Origin: Prado023 sp963697345
GTDB taxonomy: Bacteria; Actinomycetota; Actinomycetes; S36-B12; CAIYMF01
Assembly: GCA_963697345.1 (NCBI GenBank)
Contig: CAVONS010000004.1
Span: 62,001 to 126,000, forward strand
Direction: 5' to 3'
DNA length: 64,000 nucleotides
Numbering within the stretch: the stretch's first letter is position 1; every line of letters starts with the position of its first letter. The notes below the pieces were generated by a model. It was not told the origin of the DNA and made no database searches. It saw only the letters and a list, made by a program, of their open reading frames with translations. The position numbers were made by a program, and so were the translations under genes. Below, piece by piece: positions 9,601 to 16,901 of the stretch.

Positions 9601-9752
9601 TCGAGCGCGGACGGGTCCAGTGGCAGGCGCTCGGCAAGTCCGATCAGCAGGAAGGGAACACCTGCGATCAGCAGGATCATGACAACGAGGGAGCCCAGAG
9701 CCGGCCCAACGCGCCGCGACGGTGTGCTGTGGTGGGCGATGAAGCGGGTCAC
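6633..9752 (-). CDS. LysM-BTAD membrane protein at the end of the Tad pilus operon
   Basis: 1039 aa. Order: N-terminal hydrophobic segments (~20-45, 65-90, 105-125); a repeat region rich in MAAPHG/MAAPRG (~190-225); two LysM domains (~245-305 with HDTLWILAEAHLG, ~312-372 with GDTLWDIADDELG); an acidic linker; a further membrane helix (~450); a large middle region; and a C-terminal winged-helix plus bacterial transcriptional activator (BTAD) domain, SRIGRLAETATF-like start and 'VRGRPF...WADLHINEM'. LysM suggests peptidoglycan contact, BTAD intracellular protein or DNA interaction. Its ATG overlaps the stop of the TadG-like gene (ATGA), so it is part of the pilus operon. Related fusions occur at actinobacterial Tad loci, with unknown role. 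Confidence 0.85.
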   Translation of the reverse strand: MTRFIAHHSTPSRRVGPALGSLVVMILLIAGVPFLLIGLAERLPLDPSALDPNTWSSADDGRLLLFAVLAVAWGAWAAMTLSLALELWAALRRTATPRLPGLAGPQRTAAVLVAAVLVALSSSGGSPASPKSASGESAAHQPVALSLAGPSAGGMPVIAESGSLVAVVAAVAPPHAAEEPDGSQLVTAAPLVTAAPHGMAAPRGMAAPHGMAAPRVMAAPHDRAEPHAVVQPVAARREASRVDSPRITTQRHDTLWILAEAHLGGGERYVEIVELNRGVPQPDGRSLGSDGRLYPGWTLRLPADAITDVDRPERHRVARGDTLWDIADDELGDPTRYEEIFEANRGDLQIDGYRLRHPDLIRPGWILEIPGTQSASPQIPTSQAQSEGGSEADTPLRLDRAPAEVAPASVEEVLPELDRTGAFSRGAGAQHDEPTLPIEASEASAVEPSEQPDLDMAGGVTSLPRGGALATLALAGIGLELVRRRRQFQRYRRPGERLPVPPVHVGKVESAARSALHDPSAEVLERALTVLAQAAEAAARPVPDVRLVRVSASGVALDLAAPCRPPLPPFRSDDGMRWSLDADLIPDSLTDRSPALAGLVTLGTSESEVVLINLESVGTLVVSGPDEAMGDVLRGLAAELAFGPASSLTERTLCISDPTVAESVEAGAIGVLGDPHRVSALLAGAMVLPTPLVPGDAGLDAPGSKDPLQVVLSDQPLSIAVDAHSGCGLITSAAVRGRPGAFLVVDGSGSATLLPERQRLTPQTLSRATVEDVVQVFRGADLPDPVDLAGPAVRASLAPLAAEDVIDLREQPDDTSPDLPPGGSASSPSTKAGPADTDAPRVLILGEVLVQNAEGKAESTRIGRLAETATFVLLHPDSRPSELQSALWPGRRSNPQTCRQMISRTRTWLGRTTAGEPYLMTFASTEGRLRMRAEVTSDWDEFQRLAAIGLADTDDTAHLAEALSLVRGRPFGAVAARELPWADLHINEMIGSITDVAHALATRLERAGDRSGAHDAALRGLLTECESEVLEAIVVRTAP
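9092..9199 (-). repeat. 18-bp tandem repeat, six copies, inside the LysM-BTAD gene
   Basis: Six contiguous 18-bp units beginning GGGGTGCAGCC (plus strand) start at 9092, 9110, 9128, 9146, 9164 and 9182. They encode the hexapeptide-like MAAPHG/MAAPRG/VTAAPL repeats on the minus strand. The last two units are identical and differ from the first four in their 3' half. Copy number could vary without breaking the frame. Confidence 0.93.
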
Positions 9753-10216
9753 GGTCGAACTCCTGTCGGCGCCTGGACGAGGGCTGTCTCGGCTGCCCCG
9801 CTGACGGTGAAGCGCGGAACTCCTATGAGGCCCAGGAAGACAGTCGGTGCCGATGTGGTGGTGGTGACCTCGACGCCTGATCCCCCATGGACGATCCGCA
9901 CCGTGCCGTTGACCCCAGCAGAGCGCAAGTACTCCTCTGCTGCGTGAACTGCCGCGCCACGGTCGACGCGCAACTCACGTCCCGCGAGGACACCTGCGAC
10001 ATCGACGGCCTGCCCGGCAGCGCGGGCGGCCTCTGCCGCGACCCGATCCGCCCGCTGGACCGCACGCACCTTGGCGCCACCATCCACGACCAGTCCGGCC
10101 AGTGCCATCAGGCCGACCGCGACGATCGCCACGAAGACCGTCACCGCCCCGCGGTCGTCCGCCGCGGATCGACGGACCCGACGGTGCAGGTCCCAGGGCG
10201 AGTCGGTTGTGTTCAT
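9749..10216 (-). CDS. TadG-like pilus assembly protein
   Basis: About 155 aa from MNTTDSPWDLH; the frame upstream of this ATG overlaps the previous gene and looks non-coding. The N-terminus has the 'DRGAVTVFVAIVAVGLMALAGLVVDGGAK' membrane segment typical of Tad/TadG pseudopilin-like proteins, followed by an amphipathic 'RAVQRADRVAAEAARAAGQAVD' helix. It is an envelope-anchored component of the Flp/Tad machinery. It overlaps both neighbours by 4 bases (upstream TadE-like, downstream LysM-BTAD). Confidence 0.82.
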   Translation of the reverse strand: MNTTDSPWDLHRRVRRSAADDRGAVTVFVAIVAVGLMALAGLVVDGGAKVRAVQRADRVAAEAARAAGQAVDVAGVLAGRELRVDRGAAVHAAEEYLRSAGVNGTVRIVHGGSGVEVTTTTSAPTVFLGLIGVPRFTVSGAAETALVQAPTGVRP

Positions 10217-10650
10217 GAGCGTCCCCGGAACTGGTCGATCGTGCTGGTCATCGAGGCCGTCACGATGCGCGTGCCCGGCATGCCTGGGACGGCAACGTCC
10301 GACAGTGGTACGGCACACGTGACCTGCACGCGCACGCTGGCCGGTTGGCCCACGGGCACCGAGAAGCCATCCACGTCGACTCCACTGGTCAACGTCCGGC
10401 AGGTGATCCCCTGCCCGTCCAACGAGGCACGAACGGCCTCGCTGGCCGCCGACCTGGCCGACCGCGCGTCGCGCGCCAGGGAAGCCTCTCGAGCGGCCAC
10501 GGCCGCCGCCTGCTCCACCGCGCTGCCCGCGGTCGAGATTCGGCCACCGACGATGACCAGCCCGAGCAGGGCCAGCAGAGCGGGGGCAAGAACGGCCATC
10601 TCGATGGTCGCCGACCCTCGCGTGCCGGTGCGCTGCACATCAGCGGTCAT
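10213..10650 (-). CDS. TadE-like pseudopilin (second)
   Basis: 145 aa. The motif 'RGSATIEMAVLAPALLALLGLVIVGGRI' is the TadE/TadF signature: a Glu at +5-like position in a hydrophobic N-terminal helix after a short basic leader, as in class III (Flp) prepilins. The remainder has 'AREASLARDARSARSAASEAVRASL' and two Cys (~88 and ~113) that could form a disulfide outside the membrane. Overlaps the preceding and following genes by 4 bases each. Probable minor pseudopilin of the Tad pilus. Confidence 0.85.
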   Translation of the reverse strand: MTADVQRTGTRGSATIEMAVLAPALLALLGLVIVGGRISTAGSAVEQAAAVAAREASLARDARSARSAASEAVRASLDGQGITCRTLTSGVDVDGFSVPVGQPASVRVQVTCAVPLSDVAVPGMPGTRIVTASMTSTIDQFRGRS

Positions 10651-11024
10651 GGGGACGTGAACCTCTCCCGAGGCCCTTGGGCATGCTGCAGGACTGGGAG
10701 CCCGGGGACACCGGGAAGCACGCTCAGGGCGCGTCCGCGCACTTCGACACGCACGCTCGCGGCGTCGACAGACGCTGTCACTGTCCGTCCCACAAGGGAG
10801 TCCCCAGCGAAGGAGTCGAGGAAGGCCTCCGCTCGGAGGCGGCCCGCCTGGGACTGGGCGCCATGGGCGCGACCGGCAGCGACCCCCTCCTGCGCCGCGC
10901 CCAGGGCCAGGCTGCGGGCGTAGGACCACAACCCGACCTGGATGATCGTGAAGACGACCAGGAGCAGGACGGGGGCCAGGATCGAGATCTCGAGGGTCGC
11001 CGACCCCCGATCCTGGCGCAGCAT
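10647..11024 (-). CDS. TadE-like pseudopilin (first)
   Basis: 125 aa. 'DRGSATLEISILAPVLLLVVFTIIQVGLW' near the N-terminus is a TadE family start, with the glutamate of the prepilin-processing region. The rest is a short soluble domain with a helical 'ALGAAQEGVAAGRAHGAQ' segment. It lies between the pilin-like small gene (stop/start sharing one base, TGATG) and the second TadE-like gene (ATGA). Probable minor pilin of the Tad apparatus. Confidence 0.86.
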   Translation of the reverse strand: MLRQDRGSATLEISILAPVLLLVVFTIIQVGLWSYARSLALGAAQEGVAAGRAHGAQSQAGRLRAEAFLDSFAGDSLVGRTVTASVDAASVRVEVRGRALSVLPGVPGLPVLQHAQGPRERFTSP

Positions 11025-11224
11025 CAGTTGATCTGGTCTGTCCGCGACTTCACGGCAGCAGTCAGGGTGGCGACCAGCAGCGTGGCGACGGTGATGAGCC
11101 CGAGAACGAGGATCACCAGTTCCAGGGTGCTGGCGCCTGTCTGGCCATCACGCTGCCCACCACTTCGGATGCGCCCTGTGAGCGCCCCCAGGACAGTCAG
11201 GGTCGTGGTCAGTAGTGCATTCAT
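11024..11224 (-). CDS. small Flp pilin-like membrane protein
   Basis: 66 aa. After a ~30-residue leader comes 'GASTLELVILVLGLITVATLLVATLTAAV', a hydrophobic helix preceded by G-A-S-T-L-E, matching the Gly / Glu+5 pattern of class III prepilin cleavage sites. The C-terminus is short and charged (KSRTDQIN). Size and position between tadC and the TadE-like genes fit the major Flp pilin or a DUF4244-type pilin relative. No prepilin peptidase (TadV) is present in the window, so processing must be done by an enzyme encoded elsewhere. Confidence 0.75.
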   Translation of the reverse strand: MNALLTTTLTVLGALTGRIRSGGQRDGQTGASTLELVILVLGLITVATLLVATLTAAVKSRTDQIN

Positions 11225-11243
11225 CGATCTCTCCTTGTGTGAC

Positions 11244-12125
11244 TCAGCCGAACAGGATTCGTGAGAAGGCCGGGAACCCCAGGAGCGCCATGAAGGCCAC
11301 CCCCAGCAGGGCCACCGGGATGGACATTCGTTCGCTTGCCTCGTTGGCCTCGGCGACCTCCGACTGCAGCAGCCAGGTACGCAGGGAGGCAGAGCGCGCC
11401 CGCAACGTGGGAAGGACGGCGGCTCCGTCCTCGCCAGACAGACGCATGATGTCGGCCACGTCGCTCAGCTCCGCGACACCCAGCTCGGCGGCCAGTTGCG
11501 ACAGCTGCTGCCAGGGAGTTCGGCCCTCGAGACGTGCACGCAGCAGGGCCTCTCGGATGTGCTCGAAACCGGGTCCGTCCCCGATGGCGGCGGCGCGCTC
11601 CAGGGCCTCCACGGCACCCGCGTCCGCTGCCCGCTCAAGAGCGACCAACTCCAGGTAGACGCACACCGTGCGGCGCATCTGGACGCGAGCCGCGGTGGCC
11701 CGGCGACGCAGCTCCACCTCGGGCATGAAGGACAGGACGACCGCGAGCACCAACGACGCTGCCGTCGGCACAACGAAGGGAAGGGCCGTCCCGGAGAGCG
11801 CGAGGATCGCCGTCAGGAGGACGGGGAACGCAAGCCCGACGAAGGCGTAGCCGAGCTTCTCCATGGCCAACCGGGTCGCAGTCGTCCCCGTGAGCGCAAG
11901 ATCGGCCCGATGCCGGTCAAGGTCCAGGACCTCCACCAGCCAGACGGCTGCTCGACCCAGGCCCACGCTTGCCGGGCCCTGCCCGGTCAGCATCGGGGGC
12001 GTGGCCGCAGTCCCGGTGAGCCGCGCAACGCCCGCAGCCAGGTCAGGAGCGGGCGGGCGCACGCCAGCCACCATCAGGGTGAGGCCCATCCCCACGAGTG
12101 CGCCGGCGATCAGGATCCCAGTCAT
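11244..12125 (-). CDS. tadC: TadC, type II secretion F-like membrane protein
   Basis: About 293 aa from MTGILIAGALVG; a start further upstream would overlap tadB more deeply. It has an N-terminal membrane helix, a central pair of helices (FVGLAFPVLLTAILALSG; PTAASLVLAVVLSFMPEVELRRRA), a GspF-like cytoplasmic helical domain (LELVALERAADAGAVEALERAAAI) and a C-terminal helix pair. TadB and TadC form the inner-membrane platform of the Tad pilus. Its ATG overlaps the tadB stop by 4 bases. Confidence 0.9.
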   Translation of the reverse strand: MTGILIAGALVGMGLTLMVAGVRPPAPDLAAGVARLTGTAATPPMLTGQGPASVGLGRAAVWLVEVLDLDRHRADLALTGTTATRLAMEKLGYAFVGLAFPVLLTAILALSGTALPFVVPTAASLVLAVVLSFMPEVELRRRATAARVQMRRTVCVYLELVALERAADAGAVEALERAAAIGDGPGFEHIREALLRARLEGRTPWQQLSQLAAELGVAELSDVADIMRLSGEDGAAVLPTLRARSASLRTWLLQSEVAEANEASERMSIPVALLGVAFMALLGFPAFSRILFG

Positions 12126-12970
12126 CCGGAGACCTCCACCGAGGCGAGGATCCGCGCCGGCTGCACGCTGCGCGTCATGGAGTGCATCCACCACAGCGCA
12201 GCCCCGAAGAAGCCCAGCGTTGCCGCCAGCACGACCTGCCCGAGGAATGTGCCGTACGGCCCGGTGTAGGTCCGGTTGAGCAGGCCGGCCGCGATGATCG
12301 CCATCGTGATGACCGTGACCGCCCGGGCTGTTGTGCGCGGCTTGGCCCGATCCGCCTCGATCCGCCGCCGGGCAGCGACTTCTTCCCCGACCGAGTCCGC
12401 GATCGCAGTCAGGGCGGCGGCGACACCCGGTCCGCGACGGCGGGACGCGAGGATCAGCGCCGCCACGACGAGGTCGGCCGACGGGTCATCCAGATCATCG
12501 GCGAAGCGGCGCAGGGCGGTCTCCGTCGGCGTCCGCGCAGCGATGCGCGCGGACAGCGTGGCCACGTCGTCGACGATGGGTGCCGGCGCTGTGCGCGCAG
12601 CGGTCTGGATGGCCTGCTCGAGGCCGACGCCGATCGCGAGAACATCGGCCAGACGTCGGATCCATTCCTCGACTGCTTCCACCCGATCGATGTCCTCCTC
12701 TGCCTGTGCCCCAGCGCCCGCCATCGCAGGGAGGGCGATCACGGCGGCAGCCGCACCCAGTCCCAGCGCGGGCCAGCCCGTCACGGCCCCTGTGACCGCT
12801 CCGGCCAGCGCCGACACCGGCCAGCGCAGCGACGTCCACGTCCACCCCGGCTGTTGCCGGGCGATCATCCGCGGCCGCGGGTCCCACCCGACGATGGCTG
12901 CGATCATCAGCGCAACACCGCCGGCGGTGACAAGGGCGGCACAGGCGGCCACCACCTGGGCCGCAGTCAC
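12122..12970 (-). CDS. tadB: TadB, type II secretion F-like membrane protein
   Basis: 282 aa from a GTG that overlaps the tadA stop (GTGA). The same frame is open far upstream but that part is antisense-type overlap with tadA. Structure: N-terminal helix (VVAACAALVTAGGVALMIAAIVG), a second helix pair (PVSALAGAVTGAVTGWPALGLGAAAAVIALPAMAG), the T2SSF cytoplasmic domain (EAVEEWIRRLADVLAIGVGLEQAIQTAARTAP) and C-terminal helices. Partner of TadC in the pilus assembly platform. Confidence 0.9.
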   Translation of the reverse strand: MTAAQVVAACAALVTAGGVALMIAAIVGWDPRPRMIARQQPGWTWTSLRWPVSALAGAVTGAVTGWPALGLGAAAAVIALPAMAGAGAQAEEDIDRVEAVEEWIRRLADVLAIGVGLEQAIQTAARTAPAPIVDDVATLSARIAARTPTETALRRFADDLDDPSADLVVAALILASRRRGPGVAAALTAIADSVGEEVAARRRIEADRAKPRTTARAVTVITMAIIAAGLLNRTYTGPYGTFLGQVVLAATLGFFGAALWWMHSMTRSVQPARILASVEVSG

Positions 12971-14346
12971 CGCGTCGCCCAGTGAACGGCGCGAACGGGA
13001 TCCAGGTGGGGCTGGTCGAGCAGGGATGCATCGAATCCCGCGGTGACCAGATCGCCGAGGCAGTGCGGGTGATGCGCTGGCACGGCACGGCCCTGGGCAT
13101 CCGGCGTGAAGACGGTCGTGACGACCGGTCTGCCAGACTCGCCGACGCCATCCACCTCGATGATCTCGGCCACGAAACGCTCGCGGGCGCCGCCGCTCTC
13201 CGCGTCGTGGCGCAGCGCGAGATGGACGATGAAGTCGATGCCGTCCGCCGCCGCGCGGTAGGCGAAGGAATCCGTCATACCGCCGCCCTGTTCCAGACAG
13301 AGGTTCACGAGGCGGTCCAGCGCCTTCGTGGCGGTGCGGGCATGCAGGGTGCACATCGAACCGTCGCCAACGGACATCGCGTTCAGCATCGGCACGACCT
13401 CCGGCCCCCGGACCTCGCCCACGATGACTCGGCGGACGTTCATCCGCAGTGCGTCCACGACCAGATCCGACAGCGACACCTCGCCGGATGCCCGACCCCT
13501 GGCATCCCGCTCGGAGGAACCGACCCGTGCCTCCATCGCCACGACTCGGGGGTGCCGCTCGACGAGCTCGTGGAGGTGCAGCTCGTATTCGCGCTCGATC
13601 GTGGCGAAGCGTTCCATCGGCGAGAACTCGGCGGCCAGCGCGCGCAGCAGAGTCGTCTTGCCCGCGTTCTGGGCGCCGGTGACGATGATGTTCTTGCCGG
13701 CCCGGATCGCAGCGCCGAGGAAGCCAGCGACCGCGGGGGACATCGATCCCCACGCGACCATCTGATCCAGGGACACATCACGGACGCGGTGCCGACGGAT
13801 GACAACGACGGGTCGCGGCGTCACCCAGGCCATGGCGGTGAGCCGAGATCCGTCATCGAGTCGCAGGTGCAGTGTGGGACTGGCCGTCGAGAAGGAGCGC
13901 TCCGCCTGCCCGGTACGGGTCGCGAGAGCCTGGATCAACTCGACGAGCTCGATGTCGGAACCGGCGATGGGCTCACCTCGGACCTCGCGGCCATCGGCAT
14001 AGGCGATCCACACGTGGTCATGTCCGTTGACCTCGATGTTCTCGATGGTGGGGTCGTCGATGAGCGGCTGCAGGCGTCCCATGCCGAAGATCGCATCCAT
14101 GGCGCTGTCGGCGATCGCGAACTCCTCATCGACCGTCCACGGCCGCAGGCCTGCGTGCACGCGCTCGCGCGACCGGGCGACCAGCACCTGCGTGAGCAGA
14201 CTCCGGGCCAACTCGCGCCGGGCACCCGGGTCGGCAACGGGCGACTCCCGGAGGCGGAGGGCCAGGGCGTCTGAGACAGCGCGGCGCACATCGTCAACCA
14301 GGGCGTGATCGATCTCGACGGCCGGCCGCTGTGTCGTGGCGGTCAT
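12967..14346 (-). CDS. tadA: TadA/CpaF-family pilus assembly ATPase
   Basis: 459 aa. The secretion-ATPase core shows Walker A VTGAQNAGKTTLL, an Asp box-like 'ERFATIEREYELHL', Walker B/acid 'VIVGEVRGPEVVPMLNAM', and a His box 'DGSMCTLHA'. The N-terminal domain contains 'MGRLQPLIDDPTIENIEVNG', typical of CpaF/TadA. It powers assembly of the Flp/Tad pilus at the cytoplasmic face. The start shares one base with the upstream TadZ-like gene stop (TGATG), and the stop overlaps tadB, so production of the three proteins is coupled. Confidence 0.95.
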   Translation of the reverse strand: MTATTQRPAVEIDHALVDDVRRAVSDALALRLRESPVADPGARRELARSLLTQVLVARSRERVHAGLRPWTVDEEFAIADSAMDAIFGMGRLQPLIDDPTIENIEVNGHDHVWIAYADGREVRGEPIAGSDIELVELIQALATRTGQAERSFSTASPTLHLRLDDGSRLTAMAWVTPRPVVVIRRHRVRDVSLDQMVAWGSMSPAVAGFLGAAIRAGKNIIVTGAQNAGKTTLLRALAAEFSPMERFATIEREYELHLHELVERHPRVVAMEARVGSSERDARGRASGEVSLSDLVVDALRMNVRRVIVGEVRGPEVVPMLNAMSVGDGSMCTLHARTATKALDRLVNLCLEQGGGMTDSFAYRAAADGIDFIVHLALRHDAESGGARERFVAEIIEVDGVGESGRPVVTTVFTPDAQGRAVPAHHPHCLGDLVTAGFDASLLDQPHLDPVRAVHWATR

Positions 14347-15185
14347 CAGATCTCGGCACCGATGTTCGGGGCCAGTCGAGCGGTGCCACGCGATACCGCG
14401 TCGATACTGCCTGCGCCGGGGCCCGGTAGGTGCCGGTCCGCGCGCTCGAGGGCGACACGGCCGATGTCCGCTGCGGCTCGACGAACGCCTCGGGCGTACT
14501 CGCTGCGCTCGAACCCACGCGAGGCTGGTAGGCCCTCGAAGTGGACGCGAGCGCGATCAGCGTCCCAGGGAATGACACCCAGGAGCGGGATCCCCGCGGC
14601 CTCCGTCACCTCGGCAGGGCTGTAGGGCGATGCCGAGTCGACGACCAGTAGTTGCAGGGGCACCTGCCGCAACGGCCAGGCGGCCGCGAAACGGTGTGCG
14701 GCAACCACCGATGGCAAGGTCGGGCGAACCACGAGCAGGGCCAGGTCGCTGTCGACCAGCCAGGGCCACGTGGGTCCGGCGACTCCCACTCGACCGGCAT
14801 CAACGATGACATCGCACCCATCCCGGTGGAGACCCGCCCGCTCCCCGGCCACCACGTCCCACGCAAGGGACAAGGCTGCGGCTCGGGCCGAGTCCGGAAC
14901 TCCTGGGACAAGCCGAGCTGAGCCGTCAGCCCGCAGGTGGACCGACGCCGAGTCCAGTGCTTCGCGAGGGCTCACCCCGCGCGACGTTGCCAGCGCGAGG
15001 ATTCCGGCCCGCGGCTCGACCATCCCGGCCAGGATGCCTGCTGCGGTGTCTCCACCGATCGGGTCCGCATCCACGGCAACGGCGGACCGTCCCGGTCGGG
15101 CCGATGCCCACGCCAACGTCAGTGCGACGACACAGGTGGTCACTCCGGGCGATCCCTTGGCGCTGAGCAGCGAGATGACGGCCAT
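14346..15185 (-). CDS. TadZ/CpaE-like ParA-family ATPase
   Basis: 279 aa. Deviant Walker A at the very N-terminus, 'LLSAKGSPGVTT', as in MinD/ParA proteins, followed by 'VAVDADPIGGDTAAG' (Walker A' Asp) and 'VIVDAGRVG' (Walker B). There is no N-terminal receiver-like domain, so it is a short form of CpaE/TadZ. These proteins localise the Tad machinery in the cell. It lies directly upstream of tadA, with one-base overlaps on both sides. Confidence 0.87.
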   Translation of the reverse strand: MAVISLLSAKGSPGVTTCVVALTLAWASARPGRSAVAVDADPIGGDTAAGILAGMVEPRAGILALATSRGVSPREALDSASVHLRADGSARLVPGVPDSARAAALSLAWDVVAGERAGLHRDGCDVIVDAGRVGVAGPTWPWLVDSDLALLVVRPTLPSVVAAHRFAAAWPLRQVPLQLLVVDSASPYSPAEVTEAAGIPLLGVIPWDADRARVHFEGLPASRGFERSEYARGVRRAAADIGRVALERADRHLPGPGAGSIDAVSRGTARLAPNIGAEI

Positions 15186-15844
15186 CAGCGAGCGCTCGTC
15201 GGTTCGACGACGACGGCCACGCTGCCGTTCGCGCCGGCCACGGCAAGCCTGGGCCCAGAGGCAGCCGCGGTGGTCACGTCGACGACGGTGATGCCGTTGA
15301 TATCCATGGGACCCACTCGAACCACCGTGGCAGAGATCGGCGCGGGGTCATCGAATTCCTCCGAGTTGACGGCCAGGATCCGATCTCCAGCACGCAGCCC
15401 GCCAGCGGGTGTCCGCTCAGCCGACAGGGCAATCGGCACCAGCACCAGACCGGGACCCGGATCCCCCGTCACCTCGACCATCCCAGCGGTCAGCAGCATT
15501 CCCGCCGCGAGCTGGGTCGTGGCGACCTGCCCGATGACCGAATCCCGATCCGTGGCGGGCAGAACGGCCACTCCTGGGTCGACCGAGACGCGCGCCACCG
15601 TGACGTCATCGGAGGTCAGCTCCTGGCCGTAGGCGACGTCTGCGCGGATCGCCAGAACCTCCTGACGCTGACCGGCCGCGCCCACGAGCCACACCACAGT
15701 CAGTGCTCCGATCGAGGCCAGGAGAGCGCCCAGCCCGATGAGCCACGGCCTTCGCCGGCCCCGGACCGGAGCGAGTGCTGGCTCTGTCGACGATCGGCGC
15801 CGGCCGCTCACACCCGAGTCGACCCTGGACGTGGTTGAGCTCAT
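15185..15844 (-). CDS. SAF-domain protein (CpaB/RcpC-like) of the Tad locus
   Basis: 219 aa. A Ser/Arg-rich cytoplasmic N-terminus, one membrane helix (WLIGLGALLASIGALTVVWLVGAA), then an exported SAF domain (VLAIRADVAYGQELTSDDVTVARV...VIGQVATTQLAAGMLLTAGMV). CpaB/RcpC proteins are periplasmic or cell-wall-side parts of Flp pilus systems and may bind the wall through SAF. A strong Shine-Dalgarno (GGGGGAGG) precedes the ATG. It begins the tightly overlapping Tad block, with 181 bp to the unrecognised gene upstream on the same strand. Confidence 0.85.
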   Translation of the reverse strand: MSSTTSRVDSGVSGRRRSSTEPALAPVRGRRRPWLIGLGALLASIGALTVVWLVGAAGQRQEVLAIRADVAYGQELTSDDVTVARVSVDPGVAVLPATDRDSVIGQVATTQLAAGMLLTAGMVEVTGDPGPGLVLVPIALSAERTPAGGLRAGDRILAVNSEEFDDPAPISATVVRVGPMDINGITVVDVTTAAASGPRLAVAGANGSVAVVVEPTSAR

Positions 15845-16025
15845 GACGTCCTCCCCCTTCGATCAATGGCGTCCCGAGCAGAACCGGCAACACGCCGTAA
15901 TACCGGCGTTCCCTGCATTTCGGGCAGACGCATGGTAAGCGGGCTTTTCGACGCTGGCCAAATCCGCGCGATGCCGCGGCCCGTGGGCGTTCCCGGCTCG
16001 CGGAACCCATCCGACGCGCGGCCTC

Positions 16026-16901
16026 TCACGCCGGCACCGACCGGTCGACGACGGGCTCCCAGCCGGCGAGCCAGGCCTCTGGCCCGGCCTTCGACCGCCG
16101 TGTCGTGGATCGCAGGGCTTCCTGAACGGCCGCGTCGCCCACGATCTGCGGCCCGTGCACCGAGGCCAGCTCGACGACACCGGGACTGGCTGCGCCGCCG
16201 AGCAGGAGCGCCGCCAACCGGCGCACTCGCCACTCCGGCACTCCCAGCCGCAGGGCAGCCCACCGCCACCGAGTGCGCGGCAAGCCCGAAGGCCGTGCCG
16301 AGGCATGCTGGGCCAGAATCGCGATGGCATCGCCGGCCTCAGCTGGCTCCCAGCCGGCGTCAGCCAACCCCGCGACAAGGCCAGGCAGAAGGATCCCCGC
16401 GACATCGTCGTCCGATGTGCGCTTCTCGGTCGGTTGCCAACCTGAGTCCATGAGCCGGTCCAGGGACAGGTGGCGAACAGACACCTCGCGGCCAGGGTTC
16501 CGAACCACGGCCGAGCCAGCCCCGGGACCGTGGCCACCCCCGGCGGGCCCGGTGCGGACTCGAGGACCGGAGGAGTCCTCAGGCGAGACACTCGGGTGCG
16601 ACCGCATCCCCCGGCCCGCTTCCACCTCGACACGAACAGCCCGTCGCACGGCGGACCAGACCATCCCACCAGGGTTCTCAGCGGTGCGCGCGGAGGGTCG
16701 GCGCAGCGCATCCCAAGCAGCCTCCCAGCCCGAAGCCTCGGCTTGGTCAGCGGCCGGGCCGCGGAGGCCGGATCGGCGGACAACTGGGATGACAACAGCC
16801 CGACGGACACCGTCGAGAAGGTCACGTCCGGCAACGCTGTTCCACCCGTGCACATCGACCAGATGCAGCGAGTCGCGGACAGTCTGCGGTGAGAGATCCA
16901 T
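16026..16901 (-). CDS. unrecognised protein, possible helix-turn-helix C-terminus
   Basis: 291 aa from MDLSPQTVRDSLHLVDVHG; the longer frame upstream (to 17312) crosses the intergenic repeat region and is not credible. I do not recognise the family. The N-terminal ~100 residues are helical with Trp and Arg (GWEAAWDALRRP; NPGGMVWSAVRRAVRVEVEAGRG), the middle is a Pro/Gly/Ser linker, and the C-terminal half is helical (LDRLMDSGWQPTEKR; WRWAALRLGVPEWRVRRLAALLLGG). That last segment has the spacing of a helix-turn-helix, hinting at DNA binding (inference only). It is upstream of, and co-directional with, the Tad operon and divergent from two other unrecognised genes. Confidence 0.65.
   Translation of the reverse strand: MDLSPQTVRDSLHLVDVHGWNSVAGRDLLDGVRRAVVIPVVRRSGLRGPAADQAEASGWEAAWDALRRPSARTAENPGGMVWSAVRRAVRVEVEAGRGMRSHPSVSPEDSSGPRVRTGPAGGGHGPGAGSAVVRNPGREVSVRHLSLDRLMDSGWQPTEKRTSDDDVAGILLPGLVAGLADAGWEPAEAGDAIAILAQHASARPSGLPRTRWRWAALRLGVPEWRVRRLAALLLGGAASPGVVELASVHGPQIVGDAAVQEALRSTTRRSKAGPEAWLAGWEPVVDRSVPA

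Noticed and set aside
11496..12269. Plus-strand frame opposite tadC/tadB
   Set aside because: Antisense to clear T2SSF-domain genes; composition is not protein-like.
15863..16010. Minus-strand CVCPKC segment considered as a zinc-ribbon protein
   Set aside because: It exists only as part of a frame overlapping the SAF gene; no start with a ribosome-binding site and no second Cys pair.
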